Notes: generated by a model from the letters alone, not told the origin. A stretch of 34,440 nt of DNA from Defluviitaleaceae bacterium (GCA_009788085.1 WQSB01000009.1:1-34440), one strand, 5' to 3'. Counted from the first letter of the stretch, positions 24,258-31,407 are shown. A program made the numbers and translations.

Positions 24258-24460
24258 CCTTCCGCCGCGCTATCGCCCCCCAAAAGATAAATATACTCCT
24301 TACCGCAGCCGTTACACTGGCAAAGAACATGCGTACCGCTTGCGATTGTGCCCCGCATGATTAAAACACTGTCACATAATGGGCAGTCAATGAAGAGAAG
24401 GGATTTGCGCAAGGGTGGTTTCAATTTCTTTGTGGGGAATATTTCTTGGGGAAATGACAT
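24251..24460 (-). CDS. Small zinc-ribbon protein
   Basis: 69 residues; ATG 24460 lies directly after the upstream TGA, with GGGGGTG as ribosome binding site. Two cysteine pairs (CPLC at 26-29 and CNGC with neighbouring CQC around 48-52) would bind zinc. The core reads L-C-Q-C-N-G-C-G-K-E-Y-I-Y. Probably a small DNA or RNA binding domain. Its stop overlaps the terminator of the candidate antisense RNA. Confidence 0.65.
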   Translation of the reverse strand: MSFPQEIFPTKKLKPPLRKSLLFIDCPLCDSVLIMRGTIASGTHVLCQCNGCGKEYIYLLGGDSAAEGK

Positions 24461-24877
24461 TCAGGCACCCCCGTTGGTAAAGCGGTCTTGGTCGAATTGC
24501 CAATTTTTATATTCATCACCGCATAACGGACCGCATGTAAGATGTTTTTGTTCACTGCCATGATGTATGCACGCCCTACATACAGGCGGGTAAAAATCTT
24601 TTCCATAATTTATTAAATCTGATTTTACGGCCACCTCCAACGCTTTCTCCCGGGCTCTCCAGTGGTCGCGGCTCTCAAATGCTGCTTTTATATTCAACGA
24701 TAAATTTTCTATTGCGTCGTTTTTGGCAGCGGTTTCGACTTCCAGTAATTCAGCGGCGCGGGTGATGGTTGGTGCGCGGTCTATCATGTCCTCCACCCTA
24801 TAACCACGCATTTCGTAATACGCAAGGCTTGTTTCGCGCATAACGTCTATTAATTTATCAGCGTCAATCAGTCGCAT
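24461..24877 (-). CDS. Hypothetical RLIDADKL-type phage protein with Cys cluster
   Basis: 138 residues, ATG 24877. The start MRLIDADKLIDVMRE is a recurrent sequence in Firmicutes phage early proteins of unknown function, followed by the ID-R-A-P-T-I motif. A central coiled coil (DAIENLSLNIKAAFESRDHW) precedes a Cys/His cluster (CRACIHHGSEQKHLTCGPLC) that could bind zinc. It overlaps the DUF4031-like gene by 14 bp. Confidence 0.65.
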   Translation of the reverse strand: MRLIDADKLIDVMRETSLAYYEMRGYRVEDMIDRAPTITRAAELLEVETAAKNDAIENLSLNIKAAFESRDHWRAREKALEVAVKSDLINYGKDFYPPVCRACIHHGSEQKHLTCGPLCGDEYKNWQFDQDRFTNGGA

Positions 24878-25118
24878 AATCCACCTCCGAAAGTAGTGTC
24901 ATTTGTAGGTCTGCTAAACGGCTTCGTTTTGGTTTCTTTTTTTGGAGAGGCAAACCAGCTATCTCCTTAGTTTCGTTCGCACTCGCTGGGAATATCGCTC
25001 TGTAGAACTCATTTGGCGACATATTCTGCGCCCGCTTCAATCCCAGGCTTTCCGCGAAAGCGTGTAACTCTGGTAAGCTATCGGCAACCATATGGCCCGT
25101 GCGGTCTACGTAGACCAT
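24864..25118 (-). CDS. DUF4031-like small protein
   Basis: 84 residues from ATG 25118, chosen because the family starts with MVYVD; an ATG at 25148 is an in-frame alternative. The block HMVADSLPELHAFAESLGLK followed by the FYRAIFPAS stretch matches DUF4031 proteins, which are found in phages and usually have a further C-terminal HY-x-(L) motif that is not evident here. Function unknown. No clear ribosome binding site, so it is probably translated by coupling with the overlapping DUF5131 gene. Confidence 0.6.
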   Translation of the reverse strand: MVYVDRTGHMVADSLPELHAFAESLGLKRAQNMSPNEFYRAIFPASANETKEIAGLPLQKKKPKRSRLADLQMTLLSEVDYATD

Positions 25119-25900
25119 GGAAATTGCTGTATCAACGGTTCGCCCCATATTTTGGCAAGATTATTTTTGAGGAAAACCGGAACATTCTCGGCTTCACAGG
25201 CGGCTACAATGTCGGCTATCCATTCGCGCTTAGGAATGGTTTTGCCTTTGCGGTTGCCTGTTTCCGCGCCGATAATTACCCAATTCCAAAACCTAAAAGC
25301 ATTTCCATATTCAATTGGGGCAACAAGTGGCTCTAGTGACAAAAATACATTGCCGTTCACAGATGCGGAAATCACACTGTCGCTGTCTTGCCCTGTCCTA
25401 GTGCCCCCAAAGTAAAAATTATCATATAGTGGAAGTTTTCTCGCTTCATGAAGCGCATTGTATCTTGATGGATTCTTCGTCAAAAACAAATACCTATGCC
25501 AAGGCGCGGCTTCACAAGCCTTAAATACTTCTTGAATCCACTCGTCCGGCACCCATTCCCCAAACATATCCGCCATGCTCCCAACGAAGATTGTCTGCGG
25601 CTTTTTGATTTTGGCGGGTTCGTCAAGGCGGTAGCGGTGGAAGGTGGGGAGAAAGCCAAATGGATAAGATGCTTTCGCTATCTCTCTCTGTTTAGTCAGC
25701 CTGTAAAGCGGTTCTGTCAAATCGTGTCTGCCAAGGACTTTATGTGATACGCAGTCAATTCCCATGTCATCACAGACATCAGCGTTATATCCCTCGAAAC
25801 GCCGCGCAATCCCCCGAGCATAGCAATACTCGCACCCATTCAAGCAACCAGATATTGGATTCCATGTTGCGTCCGCCCAATCAATATCTGTTTTATTCAT
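25106..25900 (-). CDS. DUF5131 (phage Gp37/Gp68) radical-SAM-like protein
   Basis: 264 residues from ATG 25900 behind AGGAGG. The N-terminus is that of the Gp37/Gp68 family: TDIDWADATWNPISGCLNGC, with the C-x3-C-x2-C cluster (Cys 19, 23, 26) followed by YA, as in radical SAM enzymes. Further family motifs are IFVGSMADMFGEWVP, YLFLTKNP, VFLSLEPLVAPI and WVIIGAETGNR. It probably carries a 4Fe-4S cluster and SAM; the substrate is unknown. It lies 11 bp after the PAPS-reductase-like gene. Confidence 0.85.
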   Translation of the reverse strand: MNKTDIDWADATWNPISGCLNGCEYCYARGIARRFEGYNADVCDDMGIDCVSHKVLGRHDLTEPLYRLTKQREIAKASYPFGFLPTFHRYRLDEPAKIKKPQTIFVGSMADMFGEWVPDEWIQEVFKACEAAPWHRYLFLTKNPSRYNALHEARKLPLYDNFYFGGTRTGQDSDSVISASVNGNVFLSLEPLVAPIEYGNAFRFWNWVIIGAETGNRKGKTIPKREWIADIVAACEAENVPVFLKNNLAKIWGEPLIQQFPWST

Positions 25901-25911
25901 CGTGGCACCTC

Positions 25912-26979
25912 CTAAACTGCGCAATCGCAAGGCATAAGGCTTATTTGTCCCGGCAGCACCTGCGCCCACCTATTTGATGGCTCATTCCGCTTGCGACCTG
26001 CTTTGTACTTCCGGTATGCCCGCGTGTATTCGATACTGTCCCCAAAGATGTTCATAGCGGCGATGTAAAGGTCTGGTTCGTGTTGCCGCAACATCTCAAG
26101 CTCCTGTTCGAATCTACTACCAAACGGACAAGCAGCGCATCCTGTACGCTCACAGCCGTAAACGCTGTACGCTCGGCTATGGGTTACTCCAAAGCATTCG
26201 TCATACGCCTGCTTGTCTTTATCTGAAAAGTAGAAGAGTGGAAAATGTTGCGCTCCGTACTTCCCTTCGTTAAAACAACTCTTATACGCCGTCCCGCGCG
26301 CCCCACCCTCAGCCTTTCTTATTCCCATGAGGGTCAAATCTGCATTTACTCTCTTTGCATATGCCTGCGCGGGTTTGATTTTTCCATAAGTACAACATTT
26401 ACTGCTGATTTTGAATTGCGGCGGGTTTTCGTGTATAAACTCTTTTAAATAGGTGTTTTTACTTATATTGAATCTACTTTTTGCGCCCCACTCATTGCAC
26501 CACCAACGTAACGCCGACTTGCACTTTGGGTATTTTTGCAAAAGAACCTCGAAGGAGTCCATTTCCCATTGAAAATTGTGTCGCTGTAGCCTCTCCATGT
26601 ATTCGGCAACCTTTTTACTGAAAAATGGTTGCCCAAACTCTTTACATGCGGCAGGTATACTCTTTTTCGGGTCTGCCGTATCAATCTTGATGCTATACTT
26701 TTTTTCAAGCTCCTTGATGTGGTCTTTTGTTGCCCTCATTTCAAGCCCTGTGTTGTAAAATACATATTTAACTTTTTTTAGCTTGTCAATTTTGTAAACA
26801 AGGTCAAGCATAATATCGCTATCCCACCCGCCTGACACGGCGCAAATAATGTTATCGGGAAATATCATATGGCGGGTTGTTTTGCTAAACGCGCTCATAA
26901 TCGTTTGTGTTGGAGAGGTAAACCAGCATTCCGGAGGGTGGAATATTGTTTCTATTGCATCGCCATAGCTTATACTCAT
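25912..26979 (-). CDS. PAPS-reductase-like ATP pyrophosphatase (DndC-like family)
   Basis: 355 residues from ATG 26979, 5 bp after the methyltransferase stop and behind GGGGGATAGG. The PP-loop motif SGGWDSD lies near residues 49-55 after an NIICAV strand. Later motifs are YVFYNTGLEMRATKDHI, RWWCNEWGAKSRF, a KCCTYGKIKPA Cys region, and the C-terminal GCERTGCAACPFGSR cysteine cluster, possibly for an Fe-S cluster. Such phage proteins belong to the phosphoadenosine phosphosulfate reductase superfamily that includes DndC, used in phosphorothioate DNA modification. DndC identity is not claimed. Confidence 0.82.
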   Translation of the reverse strand: MSISYGDAIETIFHPPECWFTSPTQTIMSAFSKTTRHMIFPDNIICAVSGGWDSDIMLDLVYKIDKLKKVKYVFYNTGLEMRATKDHIKELEKKYSIKIDTADPKKSIPAACKEFGQPFFSKKVAEYMERLQRHNFQWEMDSFEVLLQKYPKCKSALRWWCNEWGAKSRFNISKNTYLKEFIHENPPQFKISSKCCTYGKIKPAQAYAKRVNADLTLMGIRKAEGGARGTAYKSCFNEGKYGAQHFPLFYFSDKDKQAYDECFGVTHSRAYSVYGCERTGCAACPFGSRFEQELEMLRQHEPDLYIAAMNIFGDSIEYTRAYRKYKAGRKRNEPSNRWAQVLPGQISLMPCDCAV

Positions 26980-26984
26980 TGGCC

Positions 26985-28643
26985 CTATCCCCCTATTTTT
27001 TTCAACTCCGGCAGATTTACCCTTACCAACGCTTCTGCAAAAGGCGGCGGCACGGCATTTCCGCATCGAGCAATTTGTGCAGCCTTAGTGATGGGTTTGC
27101 CGTCGGGTCCTGTTTCTATTGCATAATCCGGCGGGAAGCCCTGTGCGTTAAATAATTCACGCGGTGTGAGCATCCGCAGGCCGATATCGGCAATGGCGTA
27201 TTGCTCTCCGTGGATAGTCACCAGCCCGAAGGTGTCCCTGCTAGTAGCGGTGTGTAGGGATTCCGTGACGGGTTGCCCATCTCCCTGGCCGTAATATTTA
27301 ACCAAGAAAGCGCGAACCTCCCCAAAGTGGCCGGGGGTTGCCGTTATGGTGTTAAGCGGTTCTGTGTTCCCTTGGCACCCACGGGAATAACCATTTCGGA
27401 ATATCGTTAAGTGCGAGGTTACGAGCGCGTTATGGTCAATGGCTGTTACTGTATTGAGGGGCTGCTGTAGTGTGTTGCCGCATCCTTGGTGGCCACCGCT
27501 GTAATACTTGGACATGAATGCCATTACCAGCCCGTAGCGGTTCGCTGCGTCTGCGGTAAGTAATGGATTGCCTGGGTTTTGCCCGCGTACTTCGCGGCCG
27601 GACTGCTCTCCGTGGTATTGGATGAGAGTGGGAGCAACAACTGCCCATTCCGGCCTGGCAAGTATGGTTTTAAGTGGCTTTGATGTGGAGTCTATGTCCT
27701 CACGAAACCCGGAATGGCACTGCATAACATAAGGCGTCACAACTCCATACCCATTCACCGATGTAATCGTGCCCAGCGGCTCACCGCTTCGTTTAGGGGC
27801 ATTGTCGAACTTGAAATCTACAATAAACGGCTCCGGGTTCTCGAATACAAACTTCTGCAAGCCACGCGCAATGCGACGCAGGGTAGTATCAGCCAGGGGC
27901 CGTATGGCACGAAGTCCGTATTTTTTCCATATCTCTTCCGACGTATCGAAAATCGAAGGGCAGGGCAACGTCCAATCGATTATCTCGGCGGCGGTTCGCC
28001 ACGGCCTCAGCTTTCCTGTTTTAACAGCTTCGCTTTTCGGGTCGCCGTGAGTCGGCTTAGGCCAGCGTATGGGCTGCCCATCACACCGGGCGATGAGAAA
28101 GAACCGCTTGCGGATGGTGGGTGCGCCGTAATCACAGGCTTTTAATTCACGGAAATCTACCGCATAGCCGTGATGCCGCAGGGCATTTATAAAACTGTTA
28201 AACGTGCGCCCCGCTTCGCGCTTGTTTGGCTTGCCGTCCACCACCGGCCCCCATGTTTTGAACTCTTCTACGTTTTCAAGGATAATCACTCGCGGCCTAA
28301 CGGTTGCCGCCCACCGCACGGCTACCCATGCAAGCCCACGAATTTCTCTGTTGACAGGCTTGCCGCCCTTGGCTTTAGAGAAGTGTTTGCAATCCGGCGA
28401 GAACCAAGCCAACCCCACGCGCCTCCCCCGTGTGACCTTGCGCGGGTCAACATCCCAAACGCTTTCACAAAAATGTTGAGTATGCGGATGATTAACCTTG
28501 TGCATGGCTATGGCGTCGGGGTCATGGTTAATGGCAATATCCACCGGGCGGCCCGTTGCCAACTCAATGCCGGTGCTTGCACCGCCGCCGCCGGCGAAAT
28601 TGTCAACTATCAGTTCATCAAGTAAAGTCATTTGCACAGGCAT
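26985..28643 (-). CDS. C5 cytosine DNA methyltransferase with repeated recognition region
   Basis: 552 residues from ATG 28643, preceded by AAGGAGG. C5 motifs in order: I (DNFAGGGGASTGIELA, 14-29), IV (AWFSPDCKHFS, with the SPDC cysteine at residue 85), VI (ILENVEEF, 121-128), VIII (APTIRKRFFLIA, 174-185), IX (LTPRELFNAQGFP, 492-504) and X (CGNAVPPPFAEAL, 527 on). Between VIII and IX the target recognition region has six copies of a PL-x-T-x-T...LV pattern about 35 residues apart (288-480). It likely protects phage DNA from host restriction. No cognate nuclease is seen. Confidence 0.9.
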   Translation of the reverse strand: MPVQMTLLDELIVDNFAGGGGASTGIELATGRPVDIAINHDPDAIAMHKVNHPHTQHFCESVWDVDPRKVTRGRRVGLAWFSPDCKHFSKAKGGKPVNREIRGLAWVAVRWAATVRPRVIILENVEEFKTWGPVVDGKPNKREAGRTFNSFINALRHHGYAVDFRELKACDYGAPTIRKRFFLIARCDGQPIRWPKPTHGDPKSEAVKTGKLRPWRTAAEIIDWTLPCPSIFDTSEEIWKKYGLRAIRPLADTTLRRIARGLQKFVFENPEPFIVDFKFDNAPKRSGEPLGTITSVNGYGVVTPYVMQCHSGFREDIDSTSKPLKTILARPEWAVVAPTLIQYHGEQSGREVRGQNPGNPLLTADAANRYGLVMAFMSKYYSGGHQGCGNTLQQPLNTVTAIDHNALVTSHLTIFRNGYSRGCQGNTEPLNTITATPGHFGEVRAFLVKYYGQGDGQPVTESLHTATSRDTFGLVTIHGEQYAIADIGLRMLTPRELFNAQGFPPDYAIETGPDGKPITKAAQIARCGNAVPPPFAEALVRVNLPELKKIGG

Positions 28644-28861
28644 TGCTTTCCTCCTTTTTCCGGACCTGCAATCACATTTTCTGGAGCTTTGCATATGATA
28701 AAGTGTACGAGCATAGGATAAATTGAAAAATCAGAGGTATAAGAAATTAAGTCCATTAGTGGGCCAAACCATAAACGACCGTCTTGAGAATTTTTTGAGG
28801 CGGTTTTTTTAAATGCGTATTGCTTATGACGGTGGGGGAAGACGCGGATTATGCCGTTCAT
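28628..28861 (-). CDS. Small hypothetical protein before the methyltransferase
   Basis: 77 residues from ATG 28861, which shares the TAATG overlap with the upstream stop, a strong coupling sign. The start MNGIIRVFPHRHK resembles short Clostridia phage proteins beginning RVFPRRT; the rest (SQDGRLWFGPLMDLISYTS..., LVHFIICKAPENVI) does not match anything I know. Its end overlaps the methyltransferase start by 16 bp. Confidence 0.55.
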   Translation of the reverse strand: MNGIIRVFPHRHKQYAFKKTASKNSQDGRLWFGPLMDLISYTSDFSIYPMLVHFIICKAPENVIAGPEKGGKQCLCK

Positions 28862-29544
28862 TACTGCACCCAAATCCATGCAGGCAAAAGCGATAATGCA
28901 CTGTCGAACTTGCTCCGAAATTCGTAGTTGTATAAATCACCTTGCAGTTGTTCATACCTGTCCTCTATTGATTTTGCGATTGCCATTAATTCTTCGCGGT
29001 CTTCCTTTAAAACATCAAATGCAGATTTCAAGCAGTCGAAAGAGTGCCGAATATCCAAAAATGCCCAAAATATACCCATGCATTGCCCAGCTGCAGCAAG
29101 CAGTTCATTTTTTGTCAGACGAGAAAGACGCTTTCCCGCTTCCTTTTCAGCAAATGCAGGCTCCAATTCAACAAGGCTGTAATAATCCTCTTGGAAAGTA
29201 TCAAAACCTACCATCTCATAACTTTTTCCGAGGACACCGACAAGAAAATCGTCAAAATATTCTGTGATATGCGTGTCGCAAAGTGCGTCATGCAAACTTT
29301 CACATTTCGCTTCAAGGTCTGAGAAGCTGAACCTAAACTCATGCAAATCGTCCGTGTCGCCATCAAGCGCGCTTGCAAGCTCTTCATTCTCGTCACCTTC
29401 GATTAACCAGTACATATCGCTACATTTCCCTTGAATTTCGTATAACTCATCACAAATATGCTCTCGTTGAACTAAGGCAAGTGCGGCGCGTTTGTACCGT
29501 AAACCTTTAGCATTTTCCGTTGGACTCAGTTTTCTTGTATACAT
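28861..29544 (-). CDS. Acidic helical hypothetical early protein
   Basis: 227 residues, ATG 29544 behind GGAGGG. Mostly helical and acidic: KRAALALVQREHICDELYEI, FSFSDLEAKCESLHDALCDT, and a C-terminal coiled coil KEDREELMAIAKSIEDRYEQ. No catalytic motif visible. By position it belongs to the early operon. Family unknown to me. Confidence 0.6.
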   Translation of the reverse strand: MYTRKLSPTENAKGLRYKRAALALVQREHICDELYEIQGKCSDMYWLIEGDENEELASALDGDTDDLHEFRFSFSDLEAKCESLHDALCDTHITEYFDDFLVGVLGKSYEMVGFDTFQEDYYSLVELEPAFAEKEAGKRLSRLTKNELLAAAGQCMGIFWAFLDIRHSFDCLKSAFDVLKEDREELMAIAKSIEDRYEQLQGDLYNYEFRSKFDSALSLLPAWIWVQ

Positions 29545-29564
29545 GCGCTACCCTCCATTTTTGT

Positions 29565-29633
29565 TTATATTGTCCCTTGCTCGTTTTTCTTGTGCCCGCT
29601 GCAACAGGGGTCTAAGATTGGCTTATACATCAT
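29565..29633 (-). pseudogene. Truncated SAM-methyltransferase-like start
   Basis: ATG ATG at 29633-29628 open a 22-codon frame, MMYKPILDPCCSGHKKNEQG and two more residues. The first 11 residues match the start of phage class I methyltransferases (KPILDPCCGSRMF). After DPCC the similarity is lost. The next frame at the same place encodes an Arg-rich ending (LLQRAQEKRARDNINKNGG) like the end of the gene at 29913-30101. This looks like a deletion junction. The family match is from memory and short. Confidence 0.4.
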
Positions 29634-29916
29634 CCACCCCCAGCCGCTTATAGGCCCCCGGGAAAGCCTTTTCATATTCCGGGTCGATATCGTGCGGGTA
29701 CATGTCATAGCGCGTACTGCGCGTGAATATGGACTTGAAGTGGGTATGATGTACGATATCCACTATCGGTGATGTGGTAACAGCGGAACCATCCGGGAAA
29801 CGACCTGCTTGGTCGTCGTAGATATTCCCTTGTAAAACCTTCCGGCGCAGTTCCGGCGCGGTGAAATTATCGCCCGACAGGGCTATGCTCCAGTTTTTCA
29901 TTTTGGCTATGTTCAT
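29623..29916 (-). CDS. Conserved hypothetical early phage protein
   Basis: 97 residues, ATG 29916 in an ATGA overlap with the preceding gene, with GGGGATG upstream. Motifs: NWSIALSGDNFTAPELRRKV, LQGNIYDDQAGRFPDG, VTTSPIVDI, F-T-R-S-T-R-Y, and P-E-Y-E-K-A-F-P near the end. The APELR...LQG...FPDG...TSPI pattern recurs in small phage and plasmid proteins of unknown function. Probably a small beta-rich domain. Confidence 0.65.
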   Translation of the reverse strand: MNIAKMKNWSIALSGDNFTAPELRRKVLQGNIYDDQAGRFPDGSAVTTSPIVDIVHHTHFKSIFTRSTRYDMYPHDIDPEYEKAFPGAYKRLGVDDV

Positions 29917-30101
29917 GTCACATCCCCAGCCTTTCGTCGTGCCCGCTGCACCCTTTGTGCGGCTCTGGCCTTACGTGCCATGTGCCGCTCCAGTAGCTCG
30001 TCACAGGTAAAACGCACTCTTCCCGCGCCCACCTGCACCAATGCTTTTGCTTGCGCTATTGTTTCGCGGCAAAGTATCCGTCCTTCAAAGTCCATCAGCA
30101 T
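29913..30101 (-). CDS. Basic 62-aa hypothetical protein
   Basis: 62 residues, ATG 30101 with GGAGG at good spacing. Acidic start (MLMDFEGRILCRETIAQAKA), then the FTCDELLERHMARKARAAQR region, very rich in Arg/Ala. It overlaps its upstream neighbour by 7 bp. Perhaps nucleic acid binding; function unknown. Confidence 0.55.
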   Translation of the reverse strand: MLMDFEGRILCRETIAQAKALVQVGAGRVRFTCDELLERHMARKARAAQRVQRARRKAGDVT

Positions 30102-30340
30102 TTAACGCTCCTCCTTTCTGCCAAGCGATTCCATCTGTCAGCATCCTCCCGCTCTTTCAAGAACTCCTCCACGGTCGCGCCTTTTAGCCGGGCATTAAGG
30201 CTTTGCGTAAACATCAGGGAGCCTGCCATGGGCGAACGGTCGTAATCGGATAAAATCAGTTTCCGCGCCGTGTCGCGGGGAATTTTACGAAACGCGCCTA
30301 TTATTGGCTTGTATTGCACGGTTTTTGGTTTTGGCCTCAT
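30095..30340 (-). CDS. 81-aa hypothetical early protein
   Basis: 81 residues, ATG 30340 behind GGAGGATG. Basic, with RKIPRDTARKLILSDYDRSP and a C-terminal helix EEFLKEREDADRWNRLAE. The ARKLILSDYD segment resembles regions in short phage proteins of unknown function. Family not identified. Confidence 0.55.
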   Translation of the reverse strand: MRPKPKTVQYKPIIGAFRKIPRDTARKLILSDYDRSPMAGSLMFTQSLNARLKGATVEEFLKEREDADRWNRLAERRSVKC

Positions 30341-30375
30341 GGTGCATCATCCTCCCGCTGACGTCTGCTAAACGG

Positions 30376-30669
30376 TTATTCATCTATTCTTAAACTGACC
30401 CGTCTATTATTACGAAGGTTGGCATTTCCGGTTACTTTTGCCCTCGACATAGGCAATACAGCTATATTTTTTTGGACGCGCTCCATATTGGCGATATCAA
30501 TTTTATAGAGTGCAGCGCGTACCAGTTTCACATTTAATATGCGGCGGCGGCCACTTTGTCGAAATGGTATTTCACCATTTTCGATATGGCTGTCTATCAC
30601 TTTACGGGATATGCCCAAGATTTTTACAGCGTCGTCAATGCTGACCCATTCAGTGGTATGTTTTTCCAT
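30376..30669 (-). CDS. Excisionase-like MerR/HTH_17 DNA-binding protein
   Basis: 97 residues from ATG 30669 behind AAGGAG; upstream in-frame codons lack a ribosome binding site. Residues 5-48 (WVSIDDAVKILGISRKVIDS, then ENGEIPFRQSGRRRILN) form the winged helix typical of excisionases and MerR-like proteins. The remaining half is basic (MERVQKNIAVLPMSRAKV). In this position it could act as Xis or as an early gene regulator. Confidence 0.7.
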   Translation of the reverse strand: MEKHTTEWVSIDDAVKILGISRKVIDSHIENGEIPFRQSGRRRILNVKLVRAALYKIDIANMERVQKNIAVLPMSRAKVTGNANLRNNRRVSLRIDE

Positions 30670-30772
30670 GGCGTTCTCCTTAGATTGTTGTTTTTGTCGT
30701 ATGTTGCCCGCTCTCATCTTCGTATGGTAATATTCAGTCGCCCTTCTGGGCTGTGAAAGGAGCGCGATAACT

Positions 30773-30832
30773 TTGAAAGTGCTTTTTTATTGCCCTGTCC
30801 TAATTAAAGCTGATGCGTGGGGTGAAACATAA
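30773..30832 (+). CDS. 19-aa leader-peptide-like ORF
   Basis: AAAGGAG (30756-30762) lies 10 nt before TTG 30773, which opens MKVLFYCPVLIKADAWGET and then TAA. It is on the + strand, opposite to the early operon, and is followed by the inverted-repeat and terminator region below. A short translated frame before alternative hairpins is the layout of attenuation leaders. The frame is short, so chance cannot be excluded. Confidence 0.35.
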   Translation: MKVLFYCPVLIKADAWGET

Positions 30833-30839
30833 AGCGGAA

Positions 30840-31014
30840 CCCTTAACTGCTAAAGTGACGCGCCTTGTCAAGAAGCGAGTTGTGACGAACTTTCGTGCAA
30901 CGGAGTGATTTCACTGCAATAAGGTTTAGGAATACAAATTGGGGTAAAGACAACCAGCGCGTCACCGTTGGTTGTTTTTGTTTCTGCAAGGCGCATCACT
31001 TTAGCGGTTAAGGG
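30840..31014. repeat. 28-bp long inverted repeat with 119-nt loop
   Basis: The arms 30840-30867 and 30987-31014 are complementary at 26 of 28 positions (CCCTTAACTGCTAAAGTGAC... versus its reverse complement), so RNA from either strand would fold into a very long hairpin. The loop has smaller hairpins (AGTGA/TCACT near 30904-30915) and the + strand terminator at 30950-30983. The right arm ends 8 bp from the stop of the Cro-like gene. Could be a structured RNA, a mini transposable element (no clear target duplication), or a regulatory site. Confidence 0.75.
30950..30983 (+). terminator. Intrinsic terminator inside the long inverted repeat
   Basis: ACAACCAGCG (30950-30959) pairs with CGTTGGTTGT (30966-30975) with one mismatch and a 6-nt loop, followed by TTTTTGTTT. 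The loop side GCGCGTCAC (30957-30965) is exactly complementary to GTGACGCGC in the left arm (30855-30863), so the two pairings exclude each other. Confidence 0.7.
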
Positions 31015-31021
31015 TAAATAT

Positions 31022-31246
31022 TTATGACGCTTCGCCTTGGCGGGTCTGTTGAGGTTTTAGTAATAAATCATCTACAGAGACACCAAGGGCACTTGCGATA
31101 AAAGCAAGAGTATTTATTTGTACGGACTTTTTTCCTGTTTCTACATAATGAATGGCGACACTTGATACACCCGCCTCTTTTCCAAGTTCCGCTTGAGAAA
31201 TGCCAGTATCTTCCCTAAGCTGTTTTATTTTCGCGCCGTTAATCAT
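31022..31246 (-). CDS. Cro-like XRE-family regulator
   Basis: 74 residues, ATG 31246 behind AAGGAGG. A single helix-turn-helix covers the protein: IKQLREDTGISQAELGKEAG, VSSVAIHYVETGKKSVQINT, LAFIASALGVSVDDLL. It is divergent from the larger XRE gene and reads toward the early genes, as Cro does in lambda-like switches. The Cro label is positional. Its promoter contains operator O1. Confidence 0.85.
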   Translation of the reverse strand: MINGAKIKQLREDTGISQAELGKEAGVSSVAIHYVETGKKSVQINTLAFIASALGVSVDDLLLKPQQTRQGEAS

Positions 31247-31280
31247 CTGTTTGCCTCCTTTTTATTAACCCGGTTATTGA

Positions 31281-31353
31281 CGCCCCCACCCGTGCAGGGT
31301 AAAATCATGTTGTCGAAGCATGTTAGACCTGCACAGGAAGGGAGGCGTTTTTT
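31281..31353. terminator. Structured leader of the Cro-like gene / + strand terminator
   Basis: A long imperfect hairpin: CGCCccC (31281-31287) with GGaGGCG (31341-31347), GTGCAGG (31292-31298) with CCTGCAC (31328-31334), and an inner CATG/CATG. On the + strand T6 follows (31348-31353), so it would stop rightward transcripts. On the - strand it is the 5' untranslated region of the Cro-like transcript. Confidence 0.6.
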
Positions 31354-31382
31354 GGTGCATGGGTTTAACTTGGTTATATAAT
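31352..31382 (+). promoter_or_regulatory. Promoter of the large XRE repressor
   Basis: TTGGTG (31352-31357), 17-bp spacer, TATATA (31375-31380); alternatively TATAAT at 31377-31382. Its -10 overlaps the leftward promoter's -10, so the two should compete. The expected start falls in operator O1. Confidence 0.55.
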
Positions 31383-31407
31383 AATAGAGATATCTCTAAT
31401 TTGTCAA
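31378..31407 (-). promoter_or_regulatory. Promoter of the Cro-like gene and early operon
   Basis: A perfect TTGACA (31407-31402) and TATTAT (31383-31378), 18-bp spacer. Operator O1 lies inside the spacer, the expected position for a CI-type block. Confidence 0.75.

Noticed and set aside
24421-24606. 61-codon - strand frame inside the RLIDADKL-type gene
   Set aside because: Alternative frame of a better supported gene with a coupled downstream start; no ribosome binding site.
28170-28625. 151-codon + strand frame opposite the methyltransferase
   Set aside because: Antisense to conserved methyltransferase motifs; no independent coding sign.
29623-29772. Short + strand frame around 29590-29772
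   Set aside because: Antisense to the conserved APELR-type gene; codon content mirrors it.
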